Positions 11,401 to 22,706 of a stretch of 64,000 bases of DNA are shown here, piece by piece. The position numbers and the translations under genes are program-made. Under the pieces are notes generated by a model, which was not told the DNA's origin, searched no databases, and saw only the letters and a program-made list of their open reading frames with translations. Source of the stretch: Colocasia esculenta (lineage: Eukaryota > Streptophyta > Magnoliopsida > Alismatales > Araceae); NCBI GenBank assembly GCA_014218235.1, contig CM024758.1:99547698-99611697 (forward strand), in the 5' to 3' direction. Every line of letters begins with the position of its first letter. Position 1 is the stretch's first letter.

Positions 11401-11964
11401 TCTTGCGAAGATTCTGTCTCTAATTCCTGAATAGCTTGTAGACGCCCTTGTTTGGCTCGGGGTTTTGGTTTGCTGGCACACTCTCATCATAGGGCATTCA
11501 GGAATCCGATGTTGCTGCTTCCACATCGGAGGCATGAACCCAACCTACGCCAACAATTTCAGTCTTGTGTCCACTGAGATGACAATGTCGACAACATCCT
11601 TATTCCCAACTGGAGCTTTTCCTACTTTCTTGGTGGACTACTGTACTTTAGGGCATTTCCCGTCTCAAACTTCCTTTTACGGTCAGTTGTGGAAGAGCTT
11701 TCAACATACTTCCCTCTAATCCTCTCCACTGTTTCATTTGTAGCTTCTAAGGCCAAGGCCCTCTTGACCATTTCAGAATATGTTGTAATTAAATGGGGCG
11801 TTAGTTGAGTAATGAAGTTTGGATGTAAACCATTCATAAACCTTTTCTCCTTCAATTTTTCTGTGGCTACATGATGAAAGCGTATTTAGATAGTTGAGCA
11901 AACTGCTTTCTCATACTCAGACCCGTCATTCTGAGTTGCTTTAGGTTAGCAAACTTATTAGCCT
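11401..11964 (-). pseudogene. G0 Gag, C-terminal part
   Basis: The frame at 11622-11855 (KEKRFMNGLHPNFITQLTPH, then YSEMVKRALALE) matches the C-terminal half of plant chromovirus Gag, where a FxxGL motif is followed by a nucleocapsid linker. A knuckle region toward 11480-11540 is too damaged to assign. The coding sequence is interrupted at 11964 by the solo LTR and resumes at 14053. Confidence 0.65.
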
Positions 11965-14047
11965 TGTTGGACCGAGATGGCACTAATGATGTCCTAGAGG
12001 GGGGGGGGGGGGGTGAATAGGACTTCTTGTGCTTTTAAAATTTTATCTGAAATTAAACACACTAAACAAATCTGTTAGATTTTAGTGTAGTGTGTAATTC
12101 AAGTGTAAATTGGCGGAACAAAGAGTTTTATCCTGGTTCGGCCCTTCCCACATGGAAGTCCTACGTCCAGTCCTCAAGCCAACCACTTGATATTTCACTA
12201 ACTGCCAAGAAAACTTGGCCTTCTCTCACCCTTGAGAGGTATTACAAGCCTTGCTCCAAGCAAGTCTTACCTTACAGGGGTACAGACTATCTTTCACAAG
12301 GTCTTCCCTGCACAAGAGGGAACAGCAGGAACAATCCTCCTGCAGGATTTACACAGAAAGAAATGTAAAGACTCTTGTGAGTTTGCCTCAGAATGAGTAA
12401 CACACTGAATTCAGAAAGGAGAAAACAGTAAGACTTGGAATTCGACTCCTTTCAGAACTACAGGGTGGACAGAACGATATCAATTACAAATGCCACCCGA
12501 ACAAGACTTCTGTGAGAAAGGAGAGAGCTTGGAGAATTCTGAATGTGGAGCTCTCAATCTTGTAGCTTGGAAGAAGGCTTGTGGAGATCTCTTTTTGCTA
12601 GCAGAAGACAGTTGAGAGTTGAAGGAGTTGCTAGCTGGTCTCTGAAAAATATAAGTGTTTAGATCCCTTGGTGTATATCTCTATATATGTTCTCCTTTCA
12701 AACTTTGGCTTCTTTTATATTCTTCATAAGAATGTAGCTGTTTAAAAAAAATGGTCGTTGGGAATCTGGCCGTTTGAGGAGAGACCTTTAATCCTTTGGA
12801 TGTTGGTTGAGGTTGTTGTCCGTAAGTCCTCCTGTATTTGTCTCTTTCCAATGTCTTTAGACGAGGCTTGCTGCTTCACAGCTAAGGGGTCAACTTCCAA
12901 TTAGTTACTCTGAGAAAGCCCATGCTGAAAACATGTCTAATAATATCCTGCAGCAAAGACATGACAAAAAGACAGGGTACCTCCATACTTTCTGTTGTAG
13001 GTAAGTCATAGAAAAATAAAAAGTATAGAACCCTCGGACATATAGCTTTTCAGACCAATAAAGGATGGACAGACAGTTTGCAACAGAAGGTATGGATAGG
13101 TTCTGACAGTGGTAGGTGAGCCTCTGTCAGATGCCCATGCGTCTGAAAATAATAAATGCAACATATCTTCTGAAATGAAGAAAATCCGGACTACTGTCTG
13201 AAGCAAGATATCAATTTGAACAGATGTATCAAATATATTCATAGACAATTTTAGAAGAGTATTTTGAGTATAATATCCTTATCATGTCAGAATATATTAA
13301 ATAATGATAATTTGATAGACAGAGAAAATATTCAATCAATGTAAGTTCTGACAGAAATCATATTAAGAAGATAAGATGATATGCAATCACATTTCATAAG
13401 TTGATAAAATATTATCTGCATAGAAAACGACAAGTACAGACTTGTCATGAAGTCGGATTCGAAAGAGAGTGTACTTCAACTCTAGGAGTCGGAGACAGAA
13501 CATGAGAATAGACTGATTCGACTTCATCAGAAGTTGCATTGAGATTATATCATTCGACTTAGAAAGTCGGATAGAAATAGTCATAATTTGACTTCCATGG
13601 GTTAGATAGAAACAAGATAGAGAATTCGACTTTAGAAGTCGGATACAGAAGAATTCGATTTCTGAGAATTGAAGTCCAGAATGAAGTATCCACTGTATAG
13701 AGTCGGATTCAGAGGAGTTAGATTTATGAAGTATTTGACTGTATGAAGTCGAGTTGATAGTCGGATTCAGTGTGGTAGTCTGGACTTAGAAAAATTTTAA
13801 GATGATTTTGTGCAGAATTTTTCGATTCTAAAGAAGTCGGAGTCCACAGTCGGATTCATTGTGATACATAGAGTAGTCTGTGGACTTAGAAAATTTTCGA
13901 GATAGAGTTTGTCTAAACTATTTTCTGTGCTATATAATTGATACATTTAATTTGTAGAAAGTTTTTTAAAGGTTTTGTCATAGCAAAATTGTGATAAATA
14001 ATAATTTAAAATCTTAAATGATTATCTTAGGAAGTAGTTGCTCAACA
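11965..14047 (-). mobile_element. Solo LTR of a SIRE/Maximus-type copia element, 2083 bp
   Basis: It starts TGTTGGACC and ends GCTCAACA on the plus strand, flanked by AGCCT at 11960-11964 and 14048-14052. The left end carries the same landmark as E1's LTRs, a long G tract followed by GTGAATAGG (about 12000-12018). No PBS, polypurine tract or internal domain is present, so this is a solo LTR left by LTR-LTR recombination. The minus orientation is inferred from the G tract, which lies near the LTR 3' end in E1. The part 13440-13900 is dense in AGTCGGA and TTCGACTT half-sites. Confidence 0.88.
13448..13880. repeat. AGTCGGA/TTCGACTT half-site cluster in the solo LTR
   Basis: More than ten AGTCGG or CGACTT words occur in about 430 bp. 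Some form inverted pairs with an 11-bp core step, for example TTCGACTTAGAAAGTCGG near 13553-13570 and the similar one near 13625-13641. Spacing is less regular than in the GTCGAC and CGCG arrays, but the GTCG/CGAC half-site is shared. Confidence 0.65.
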
Positions 14048-14406
14048 AGCCTTCTTCTCTTGAACCACTTCGGAGAAAGCAAACTATTGCTCATTAAACA
14101 TCTCACGATTCTTCCCACTTATCTGGTTTGGATCCTCTAAAGTAGACTCTACAGTCTCCCACCATGCTCTGGCATCACGATCCAACTAAAAGTTGCCAAA
14201 TATATCTTATCCTCTTCTGCACATCGGATCGCCCTAAACATTATTTCAATATCCTTTATCCAATTTTCGGCCTCATTAGGATCCATGCTACCTGTAAATC
14301 TTGGAGGATCTAACTTCAGAATCTTTAAATATTTGTTTCCATTGTGAGTATTGTTCTTAGCTACTGTCCTCATCACTCGTGTCAAGTCATGCATGGTGCT
14401 TTCCAT
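14048..14406 (-). pseudogene. G0 Gag, N-terminal part
   Basis: The reverse frame 14149-14406 reads YLKILKLDPPRFTGSMDPNE then AENWIKDIEIMFRAIRCAEE. This is the signature PPxFxGxxDPxxAExWxxxIExxF region of plant gypsy Gag capsids. An upstream start is not clear; the ATG at 14406 is the only one in the conserved frame. It continues into 11964 once the solo LTR is removed. Confidence 0.82.
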
Positions 14407-15030
14407 CTTCTTCCAGTTTGCATCGCCTCCTTCCTAACTATTTTAAGGAAATATCTGAGACATCCAACAATCATACATTAATATCAATCACCCAAACCAT
14501 ACTACACTTCATCACATACATTTTCTGTTATCACATAACATACATACTTTTCATTATAAGCTGAAAATATTTACATCATCATCCTTACCTCTCATTACAT
14601 ATATACATGGAGAGTCCCACTATTAACAAAAGGAGAGGTTACAAAAGTAAGTTCCTAATTTCCTAGCTTGATTCAGGTTTGTGTGGCAGATTCCACGGAC
14701 GACTGCTGATCTCCCCCAGGCCCATGATACAATTCTCTTGCTGCATCAGACAACACCTCCCAATACCCTTCAGTCTGATGTAGCAGCATATCTTGTCCTA
14801 ACTTTAGACTATTCAGAAATGTGCCAATGGTTAGCTTCAATACTTCCTCTTTTACTTGCACATGTGCTTCTCTCTAGGCCTGAGCATATAACTCCACATC
14901 TTGTCGGAGTAGTTCCATTGCAGACAGTAACCGCACTTGAGCATTCATTTCCATTGCAGCCAGTAGCCTTCATAACTAATCCCAGATTTCTACCCCAACT
15001 CATTGGTCATTCCCTAGGTTTACGAAACCT
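14407..15030 (-). other. G0 untranslated leader and Gag N-terminal remnant
   Basis: These 620 bases lie between the conserved Gag frame and the PBS. Reverse frames are short and unlike any family I recognise. They probably correspond to the 5' leader plus a decayed start of Gag. Confidence 0.45.
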
Positions 15031-15046
15031 AAGGCTCTGATACAAA
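15031..15046 (-). other. G0 primer binding site
   Basis: The minus strand reads TTTGTATCAGAGCCTT close to the 5' LTR. It differs from the initiator tRNA-Met complement TGGTATCAGAGC at the second and third positions, as expected in a decayed copy. Confidence 0.7.
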
Positions 15047-15050
15047 TATC

Positions 15051-17514
15051 TGTCACGTCCTAATAAATAACTATTTATCAAAAAATGACAGAAAACAGAC
15101 TTAAGAAATAGAACTTGAATTATATAGACATGTCATGATTGCAGCGGAAGCTTAACATATAAAACACTCCTCATTAAAGTCCATAGGAGGACTGGAAAAA
15201 GAAAAACATAATAACATTTCTATCTATACTATAGTCCTCAAAAAGTAGTCTATTGGATTCCAGCGATTGGTTGACCCACTCAGCACACCCCCTTAAGAAC
15301 TAGGCTCACCCTGTTCACCTGAAAAAGTAAGATTTAATGAGAAATTGTGCCTAGTAGGATTCACATTCTTATCAAAAGATTATGATAACCAAAGAATTAG
15401 GCAATATACACAACTGATAACAGCATTGAATAAAGCTTGTACTGAAAATAATTCAGTATGGTATTCACATTCTGGTTCAGGTAAGAAGTACATATCAACT
15501 CATGACTGAATAAAATGATGACCAATCAAGCAAGTATGATGCAATGCCAAACATCTGTGGATCCATTATCGTTCCGTACGGCCAGTAAACGAATTCGGGT
15601 GCTCCTCCCGGACTGGTCATCCCCACTTTCATAGGCATTTATTTCAATTGAGTCCAAAGACCCAAATTTGTCATCACAAATCATTTCTGTTAAACATTCA
15701 AGTATGGTACATAGGTACTCAAAATCTCACATGTAACAAGTTTTAGGAGTCATGCCAATGACTTCAGAAAGATGTACCAGTAGGAAACAATATACTTGGA
15801 AGTGTCCAAGAATAATCTATAGTTGGATAAATAATGATTAAATGATTTATTCAGTGGTATAATGGTTTAGAATCCAGAAAATGAGGAAAAAAACTTGTTC
15901 GAATAATACAAGAGTGTGACACCGCTGACTGGAAAGGAATGGTTCATGTTTAGACCACAGACTAGTGGTTTTGACAGCCACTGGTTGACTGTCGACAGTT
16001 ACTGGTCCATCCAGAACTGAATTCTGGAACCTAGCCTTTAGCTGTCGACAATTACTGGCTGGCTATCGACAGATGGGTTCTGTCTGTCGATAGCTAGTTT
16101 CTGTCTGTCGACATCCACTGATTGTTTTGAAATTCTGGGTTGTGGAAGCAATGTACCTGTCGACAGCTAGGTTTTGTCTATCGAAAACGAAGGTTATCTT
16201 CCAAAATGGTTTAACATCAACTTAGAAACTCTTCTAAGAGTTTCCTACTATTCTTATGAAGGATCAAACAACATCTAGTGGATCTTATATACAATTCTTG
16301 ACACATCTTTCATGGAGGAAAAGAAGAACAAAGAGAAATCTTACAACTGGATAACATGGAAAACTTATGCTAGGAAGGTTATGTAGAATATAACTTCTTT
16401 TAGAGAGTCTTCCTTGCATCTAGTGAAAAGTCTAACATCAAGTGTACATGAACAACAAGTATAGACATGAGCATAAGCTAAAAGAAACATGATCATAAGA
16501 ATAAGAATACATTCCTAATGTTTTTACTGAACACAAGTGAGGTATGATCATGGTAAGCACTTAGACTTATGGTTCTAACAGGAGAAGGAGACAAGGGAAG
16601 GGATTCCTACCCTTCTCCTTAACAAGGTTCTGATAGTAGTAGTTGAAGTAGTATCAACTACAGCAGAAGCAGCAGAGGAGGTCATAGCAATAGCAGCTAC
16701 GGCAGGAGCAGTAGCAACAACTACGATAGGAGCAGCAGCAGGAGCTACAATAAGAGCAACAACAGCCTCAGCAGAGGCAATGGCAGCAGTAGTGTGGAAG
16801 AAGAACAAGTGGGTAAACTCTTATGGAAGTGGGCAAAGAAGGGTACATATACATTTCCAAGTCTCATGCATGTATGGCACGTAGCCATACACTTGTCGCT
16901 GTAAAACCTCATTTGTTTTTATAGCAGCCATGTTAACCATGGGCTTTTACCCCCCTCACACGTATTATAATACATGTAAACCCCTATACCATGTGAAAAA
17001 GGGTCTTACGTAGCCAAGGCTACGTAAGCAAAAAAAAAAAGGTTAACGTAAATAGGAGATAAATCAGATGGTCCTTTTGTCCCTATATTTTTATGCTCAA
17101 ATGATGTCTAATCAAGTTGAAATTTCAAACATAAGCTAATTGGAAGGTTTTACAAATTATGATGATTTTAGTTTATTTTTTGGAATTAATTTTTTATCCA
17201 GCAAAAATTACCCGAAAAATCATTGTGTCGACTTAATCTTGATATCCATGCATCAATAATTCTGAATATTTACATTTCTAGAACCAACACATTTTTTGGA
17301 AATTATAGTGTTTTTGAATTTCAATTATGTTATCGAATTTCAGTGACGTCCTGTCGGAGTGCGCTCCTCTGAAGACAACACTAGAATTATATTATTAATA
17401 TAAAAATAATCTTAAATTAAAGATAATTATATCTCATGAAAGTGATTGTGTTTAATAATAAAAAATCATCACATTTTTCTAAAGTTTCAATAAATATAAC
17501 TCTGGGGTGTTACA
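15051..17514 (-). repeat. G0 5' LTR
   Basis: It begins TGTCACGTCC and ends GGGTGTTACA on the plus strand. The 2464 bases hold the GTCGAC array (15968-16187), an AGC-type trinucleotide-rich stretch (about 16640-16790) and AT-rich DNA toward the U3 end. The Ala-rich 77-codon frame at 16575-16808 comes from the trinucleotide repeat and is not called as a gene. No matching 3' LTR is in the window. Confidence 0.75.
15968..16187. repeat. Paired GTCGAC palindrome array in the G0 LTR
   Basis: Sites with extended form CTGTCGACAG start at about 15970 (decayed), 15991, 16044, 16065 (ATCGAC), 16086 (GTCGAT), 16107, 16159 and 16180 (decayed). Steps within pairs are all 21 bp. Pair steps are 74, 42 and 73. 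The middle 42-bp step is the same as in E2's LTRs although G0 is a gypsy element. TTCTGGAA lies in the first inter-pair spacer (16022-16029). Confidence 0.85.
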
Positions 17515-19234
17515 GTAGGGGTGTGAGCCTCACAAGCCACTGACTCAGTGGGGAACTCCCCAAAACTAACACTACGTAAAACAGATGAGGAGTAGGCGTG
17601 AATAATTATAACTAACAATTAATATAATTAAACATATGCTGACTATATATTGGAATTAAAAGTAGATAGGTCCTAAACATAAGTACTAATCACAAATAAA
17701 TAGACAGCAAACCACGTACAGGGTACGAGCTAAAGAAGAACAATGCTACGCTCAAGTCACGAAGTCTAGTTCGCGACACTAACTATTGACCTGGACAAAC
17801 CATATAGGAAAACCTCTCAGTCTCGTAGACCACAAGTCTAACTGCTGCTCCACCTCTACAAGAATAAGAACTGTGGAGTCCAACCAACACCACCTGCAAG
17901 CAACCATGCTACAGGCCCACGCCTGACGCAACTCTAGATATTCCGGAATCCCTAGAGTGAGGCTGTGGAACATGAGACTAGTTGGGGACCAATACATCTA
18001 CTGGTGTCGTCCCCCTAACCACGAGTGCGCTACAAGTGACCGAACAAATAACCAACCACACCACAGGTTGCTGCCCCACTGTCGTCTTTCCCTTAACCAG
18101 ACTTACAACTCAACAAACGAGTGAGGGTGTCCATAAAGACGACACAGACCTCGACGGTATGCACAGTACTGGGACAACCCCTGAGCACAACGTGCTTGGC
18201 TCACAAAGAACCTGGGGTACTCGACTGAAAAAGTATCACGACAAGTGTCGTACTACCAAGCTCATCTCATGCTCAAACCACATAAACACGATATCTGATA
18301 CTCTTACATACGACCATAAACCTTTATCAATAACCTAATACCTTAAACTAAGGTCCACAAGACCCAAAACCCTCAAACCAGCTCATAAAACCTCGGAACA
18401 CATGAACGCGACATGGGCGGGTGTCGTGTTAAGAACGTGACGCCCCGACACGACGCGTTCTGGATGTGAACGCATCAGGTCGGCATGTCGCATTCAGAAT
18501 GCGATCATCGGGTCTATCACATTCACAGATTGATCACCAGTTCGGAAAACCTGCACCAAGAACTCAACCAAACACACCATTCACTGTTATAACCATTTAC
18601 AAAGCTGTAAATCTTTATACTACATGCATACTACCTCCAAACCCTATTACATGTATCCAAACCATCAAGTCAATTCATGCTTAACGGAAATTAACGAAGG
18701 AGAAACTCCCTACCAACATGAAGAAGCGAAGAACTTCAATCGTTTGGCATTTCCCATGCTCTGAACAACCTTCTTACACCAAGAACACGCCGAACCGCAA
18801 ACGTCAGGGTCAAAATTGCCCAGAAAACATTCAAAAACCCTCTCCTCGGTCGAACAGAATTCTATGCTTTGTTTGGCCGACCTACAACCCATTATACTAT
18901 CAGAGTTTGGAATGCGATGCAGCAGGCCGTCGCATTAAGAACGCGACTTCCCTGGTCAACGCGTTCTAGAATCCGTTGCCACCCGTTAGCCGTTGTAGAC
19001 GACTGAAGATCGAAAACAAGTGGCGGGGAGAACGCGATGTAGGTGGGTGACGCATTCTGAACGTGATGCCTTCCTCCGTCGCATCCTCAAACATAGAACC
19101 ACTGAGCCTATTAGGTCCAGAATTTCTAGGCCACAACACCCACACAACCTGCCAAACAAGGAAACACAACCCAGGGTCACACACATGGGCCCACAAGCCA
19201 ATCAAACCACAGTCTGAATGGTCAAAATGTTTCA
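17515..19234 (-). repeat. G2 chromovirus LTR fragment
   Basis: The phrases GTAGGGGTGTGAGCCTCAC, GGGAACTCCCC, ACGAGCTAAAG, GGGGACCAAT and GTGAGGGTGTCCA occur in the same order as in G1's LTRs (from about 53939). This is a related chromovirus LTR missing its first roughly 360 bases, which lie on the far side of the G0 insertion. The inner end at 19234 is followed by TTACTATCACCTAAAAAGG, equivalent to G1's polypurine-tract zone after 55810. Minus-strand orientation is inferred from this. Confidence 0.75.
18405..18522. repeat. CGCG array (18-11-18-17-18-11-18) in the G2 LTR
   Basis: Sites start at 18407 (CGCG), 18425 and 18436 (CGTG), 18454 (CGCG), 18471 and 18489 (CGCA), 18500 (TGCG) and 18518 (CACA). 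Most have decayed at CpG, yet the spacing is identical to the G1 array at 54963-55077. Confidence 0.8.
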
Positions 19235-19623
19235 TTACTATCACCTAAAAAGGAATTTCGTCCTCGAAATTCAGAAAGAAGCCATATCAAACAGAAATTC
19301 ATAATTAACCAACTACTCAACTATCACCTAAAAAGAAATAAAGGCTTACTCAAACAAGTATGGATACGCTTTTTGTATTTCATCTGCTAATTCCCATGTA
19401 TCTGTTTTCCCATCTGATTTTTAGTAATTCAATTTCTTTGTTTCTCAATTTTTGTGTCCTTCTTCTTGTGATCTGAATTGGATATTTTGGCATAGACATG
19501 TCTGATTTAAAATCATCTCGAGTGTAACTAACTATCTATAAAGGATCTCAAATGTATCTCCTTAACATTGAAACATGAAAGACATCATGCATGCATACTG
19601 TCAGTTTTGTCGGGAGATCTATT
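19235..19623 (-). pseudogene. G2 polyprotein C-terminal remnant
   Basis: The minus strand gives LRNKEIELLKIRW, an altered TWEL region, then YPYLFE and a stop near 19345. This is nearly the same ending as in G1 (KEIKLVKFRWENRLGGEDTW ... YPYLFE). It is the chromodomain-like tail. The interior is cut at 19623 by the copia LTR. Confidence 0.65.
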
Positions 19624-20114
19624 TGTTGGATCTCTTGTTTTGATGATGTTTAACTGATCTATACAAATCTAAATATCTTTCTCTAGTCATGCCTAACATA
19701 ATATCTCATGTTTAACTCAGAGAAAAAGAGGTCATGAAGTCAGTGGTGTCGACACAAGACTATCTTGGTGTCGACACATATGCACTTCCAGTGAAGAAGT
19801 TCAAGAAGAAAAACCAGTGGTGTCGACACAAGTCCCTCATGTGTCGACAACCCTCTATTCTCAAGAAGCACTTATGAAGAATGGAGTCCAGTGGTGTCGA
19901 CACACTTCTGTCAGGGTGTCGACACATGATGTTTCCCGTGAGCCTTCTTACAGAATTTAGTCAGGTGTGTCGACACAAGTCAATTGTGTGTTGACATAGG
20001 TTAACTTCCAGTAAAGGAATCATAGTAAGTTAGGCTCATGTGTCGACACATAAGATGTCTATGTCGACACACTTCGAATGATGATTCAGAACCTGAATTT
20101 CTTGAACACGTGTC
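19624..20114 (+). repeat. Copia (SIRE/Maximus-type) LTR, probably the 5' LTR of C1, interrupted
   Basis: It starts TGTTGGATCTCTTG, comparable with the LTR starts of E2. It carries ten palindrome sites. CTATT (19619-19623) would be the target duplication but no partner is seen. It is broken at 20115 by another LTR, and the rest would be in or beyond the gap. Assignment to C1, whose gag appears just after the gap, is inference. Confidence 0.6.
19746..20070. repeat. Paired GTCGAC array, ten sites
   Basis: Cores start at 19748, 19770, 19822, 19843, 19896, 19918, 19969, 19990 (GTTGAC), 20042 and 20063. Steps within pairs are 22, 21, 22, 21, 21. Pair steps are 74, 74, 73, 73. Spacers between pairs differ from those of E1. 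The first has TTCAAGAA (19800-19807). Confidence 0.9.
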
Positions 20115-20943
20115 TGTAGACACCCATTTTTGGCCTATAAGTTGATCACATTTCTCATTTATATCATTGATGTCCCAAATTGGTCATCACTTTGGAGCCC
20201 TTCTTTGTCCCATCATGAGCCCATTCACCCTTAATTTCAAACCATTCTCAAGCCCATGGGCAAAATCCACTTGAAACATCAAAATTGTGCAATCTGTCAT
20301 ATTCTCTGAATATGTCTTCACTTTGAGAGCTCATATCTTCCTCATTTGTAATTTAAATCAGGCATATCATACTATCATTTCATAGCCCTCTGAGTCTAGA
20401 ATCCAACGCAAGAAACGATGCATCAATCTGATGTCTGTGGAGAGAGTTATGGCCCATTTTATGGATCCTGCGTGCACTGCCCTACTGACGCGACCAGAAA
20501 CATGGTCGCGACAAGAACGCGACCCCACGACCCGTCGCGACAGTGCCATGCACGTAAACACGTTTTTACATGATTTTTGGCCTCTCTTTCTAGCCTAGAG
20601 CCTATCTAAAGTTCCTTGAGTTGATTATGACCCAAACCTCCTATTCTCATCCCTAGGGAGCCCCCAGTCCATCCAACTCTAGATAACTCTCCAACTCTCC
20701 CACAGTTGGACTCTCTCTCTAACTCAGGATTGGACTCTATCTCTCTCTTGAACACATCCTAGAATCTCTATGGATAGAGGAAGGCTACACCACCACGAGG
20801 AGAGTCTCTGGAGGCTTTGCTCATGAGGTCCCCATCGTCCCCAATGCAGAGGAGGAGCTGTTCTTCCCGTTTTCCTCTGTTCTCTCTCCTCTTTCTCTCT
20901 CATATCGCCTCCAGACCAGCAGTGCTTGCTCGGCTTGTGGAGA
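20115..20943. mobile_element. LTR of another element, starting TGTAGACACCC, cut by the gap
   Basis: A new LTR start, TGTAGACACCCATTTTTGGCC-like, appears inside the copia LTR. The downstream sequence is unrelated to it (TCCCAAATTGGTCATC..., CT-rich from 20690). It holds one four-site CGCG array. The second end and target duplication are hidden by the gap, so family and orientation are not assigned. Confidence 0.55.
20485..20542. repeat. CGCG array (18-11-18) in the 20115 LTR
   Basis: CGCG starts at 20489, 20507, 20518 and 20536. The first two form an inverted repeat, CGCGACC-N8-GGTCGCG. The spacing is the same as in the G1 and G2 LTR arrays although the surrounding LTR is different. Confidence 0.85.
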
Positions 20944-21043
20944 NNNNNNNNNNNNNNNNNNNNNNNNNNNNNNNNNNNNNNNNNNNNNNNNNNNNNNNNN
21001 NNNNNNNNNNNNNNNNNNNNNNNNNNNNNNNNNNNNNNNNNNN
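20944..21043. other. Assembly gap (100 N)
   Basis: Exactly 100 N. This is a conventional placeholder, so the true distance is unknown. The sequence changes from an LTR to copia gag across it, so adjacency should not be assumed. Confidence 0.99.
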
Positions 21044-21491
21044 TGAACAGATCATCTTCTGAATGACGAAGTAGCTAATTTGAAAAATGAAAAAGAAATT
21101 TTTAATGAACAACTTGATGATGTGAAGGAAATGTGTCAAAATACTGGAAAAAAAAACAGACTCTGATTAAGGAGACTGAAAATCTCAAAAAAGAAAAGGA
21201 ATGCTTTAAGAAGAATTAAAAGCACACAAAAGAATTGCATGATAAGAAGGACACCCTGTCAAAATTTGTCAAAGGAAAATAAAATCTAGATGCAATCTTA
21301 GGGTTCGAATGAACACTACAAATATGGATTAGGTTTTCAATCTGAAACAAAACGAAATTTGGACAAACATTGATAACATCTTTGTTAAAGGAGCACTTCT
21401 CATCATGAACATGGAATAAAAGATCAAGTAAAACACCCATAACTCCAAGCATCAATAACAAAATCATTTAAAAATTTCAAAAGAAAAGATC
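21044..21491 (+). pseudogene. C1 gag fragment (copia)
   Basis: Reads EQIIFLNDEVANLKNEKEIF and continues as a Lys/Glu/Asn-rich coiled-coil, then after frameshifts a LGFQSETKRNLDKH-like stretch. This is the style of SIRE/Maximus Gag. It is cut at 21491 by E2 and resumes at 28654 with the zinc-knuckle region; AGATC is the duplicated target. Confidence 0.6.
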
Positions 21492-22620
21492 TGTTGGGTT
21501 ATTATGTGTGATGACGTGTGCATAAAATATTTTTGATGATGTGTGACATAATTGATGTTGTGTAAATGCTGGAAACATGAACAATTTATGGTCAAGACAT
21601 GGAAGAATGAATAAATGAAATAATGTCTTTATTGATCATCTATGTATTCAGTATATCTCACTTACAATGAATGTTAATGTAGGTGTGATGCATTCAAGAC
21701 AAGCAACCAAAGACAAGTGCAAAAGACCTTCAAAAGCACTTCAAGTGGTCATGTGTCGACAGGCCCCAAGGCATGTGTCAACAGATGACCCATTTAGAAC
21801 ACAGCTACTGGAAACACTTAAAATGCAGTATGTGTCGACAACTGAAATGCACCTGTCGACAGATACAGGTTTCCTGTCAACAACCAGCAAATCGCCTGTC
21901 GACAGATAATGTTTTCCAGCAACATCATGGTTCTGGAAACAAGAAGTCTGCATTAGGTGTCGACAGCTATCAAGTGCCTACTGATAGACGCAGAGAAAGT
22001 GAGATACGAGATTAAGATATGATTTGTATTGGGGTGTTTCCTTTAAGCACGACTCTCCATACTTGGACACCCTTATATATACATCATATGAAGGTATTTC
22101 GCAGCAAGAAGCCACCATACCAAAACCCTAGAAAAATCCAAAGGAAGGCTCTCTCTCTGCTGCTCTGCTTCAACTCTCCTTCCAGCGCAAGGAAGATCCA
22201 TCTCACGAGCAGAGTTGAAGTCGGTCCGTCCACGGTTCAACTTCTCCATCATATGATCATCATCCATACGAACTTGGAGTTCTTCTGGACGACCACCACG
22301 AAGAGTTTCATCTGGATTTGTTTCTACATCTCAGAACTCTTCTTCTTTCCACTTTTCACTACTCTGTGTGTGTGGTAGTGGTTTGAGCGTCCCTTGTGTT
22401 TGATCCACGTGTGTATGGTTGTTCTGAGTGCATGTTTTTCCTCAGACAACGTGCATGTGTGTGATTGTAGGGCTGAGCTCACTTAATAAGCAATTTCTGT
22501 GTGTGTGGGTGTTGATCAGATCAAGGCTAGAGGATCTGATCTATGTGGACTTGATCTAGCATTGTGTGTGTATGGTTGAGTCATCGTGCTCAAGTGTGTG
22601 TGTTGTACTCATCTTTGATC
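21492..22620 (+). repeat. E2 5' LTR, missing its 3' part
   Basis: It is colinear with the 3' LTR up to about 22610 (GTTGTACTCATCTTTGA). The last roughly 350 bases of the LTR, including the C/G tract and the TTAACA end, are absent. No tRNA-Met PBS is found before gag, so an internal deletion removed the LTR end and the PBS. This copy could not have transposed in its present form. Confidence 0.8.
21753..21985. repeat. Paired GTCGAC array in E2 5' LTR
   Basis: Sites at 21755, 21777 (GTCAAC), 21834, 21855, 21876 (GTCAAC), 21898, 21959 and about 21981 (decayed). Steps within pairs are 22, 21, 22, 22. Pair steps are 79, 42, 83. TTCTGGAA is at 21931-21938 in the last spacer. Confidence 0.87.
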
Positions 22621-22706
22621 TAGCATGGTGTGTGTATGATTGATTACTTGTTGATCTGACTCAATATTCTGTTGACTGGTCTAATCATCTGAAGCATACT
22701 AAGAAT

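Larger units (their letters stand above)
422..17514 (-). mobile_element. G0: Ty3/gypsy chromovirus, decayed, carrying nested insertions
   Basis: On the minus strand the order is 5' LTR (15051-17514), PBS, Gag, protease, RT, RNase H, integrase and a chromodomain-like end (422-563). This is the standard gypsy gene order. The interior is split by the solo LTR at 11965-14047 and by element E1 at 564-8221. Its 3' LTR is missing from the window because another LTR interrupts the coding end at 421/422. The right edge at 17514 abuts an LTR fragment of another chromovirus (G2), so G0 appears to have inserted into G2. Frameshifts and stops run through every domain, so it is not autonomous. Confidence 0.85.

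Noticed and set aside
16575..16808. Ala-rich 77-codon frame
   Set aside because: Produced by AGC-type trinucleotide repeats in the G0 LTR; no start context or family match.
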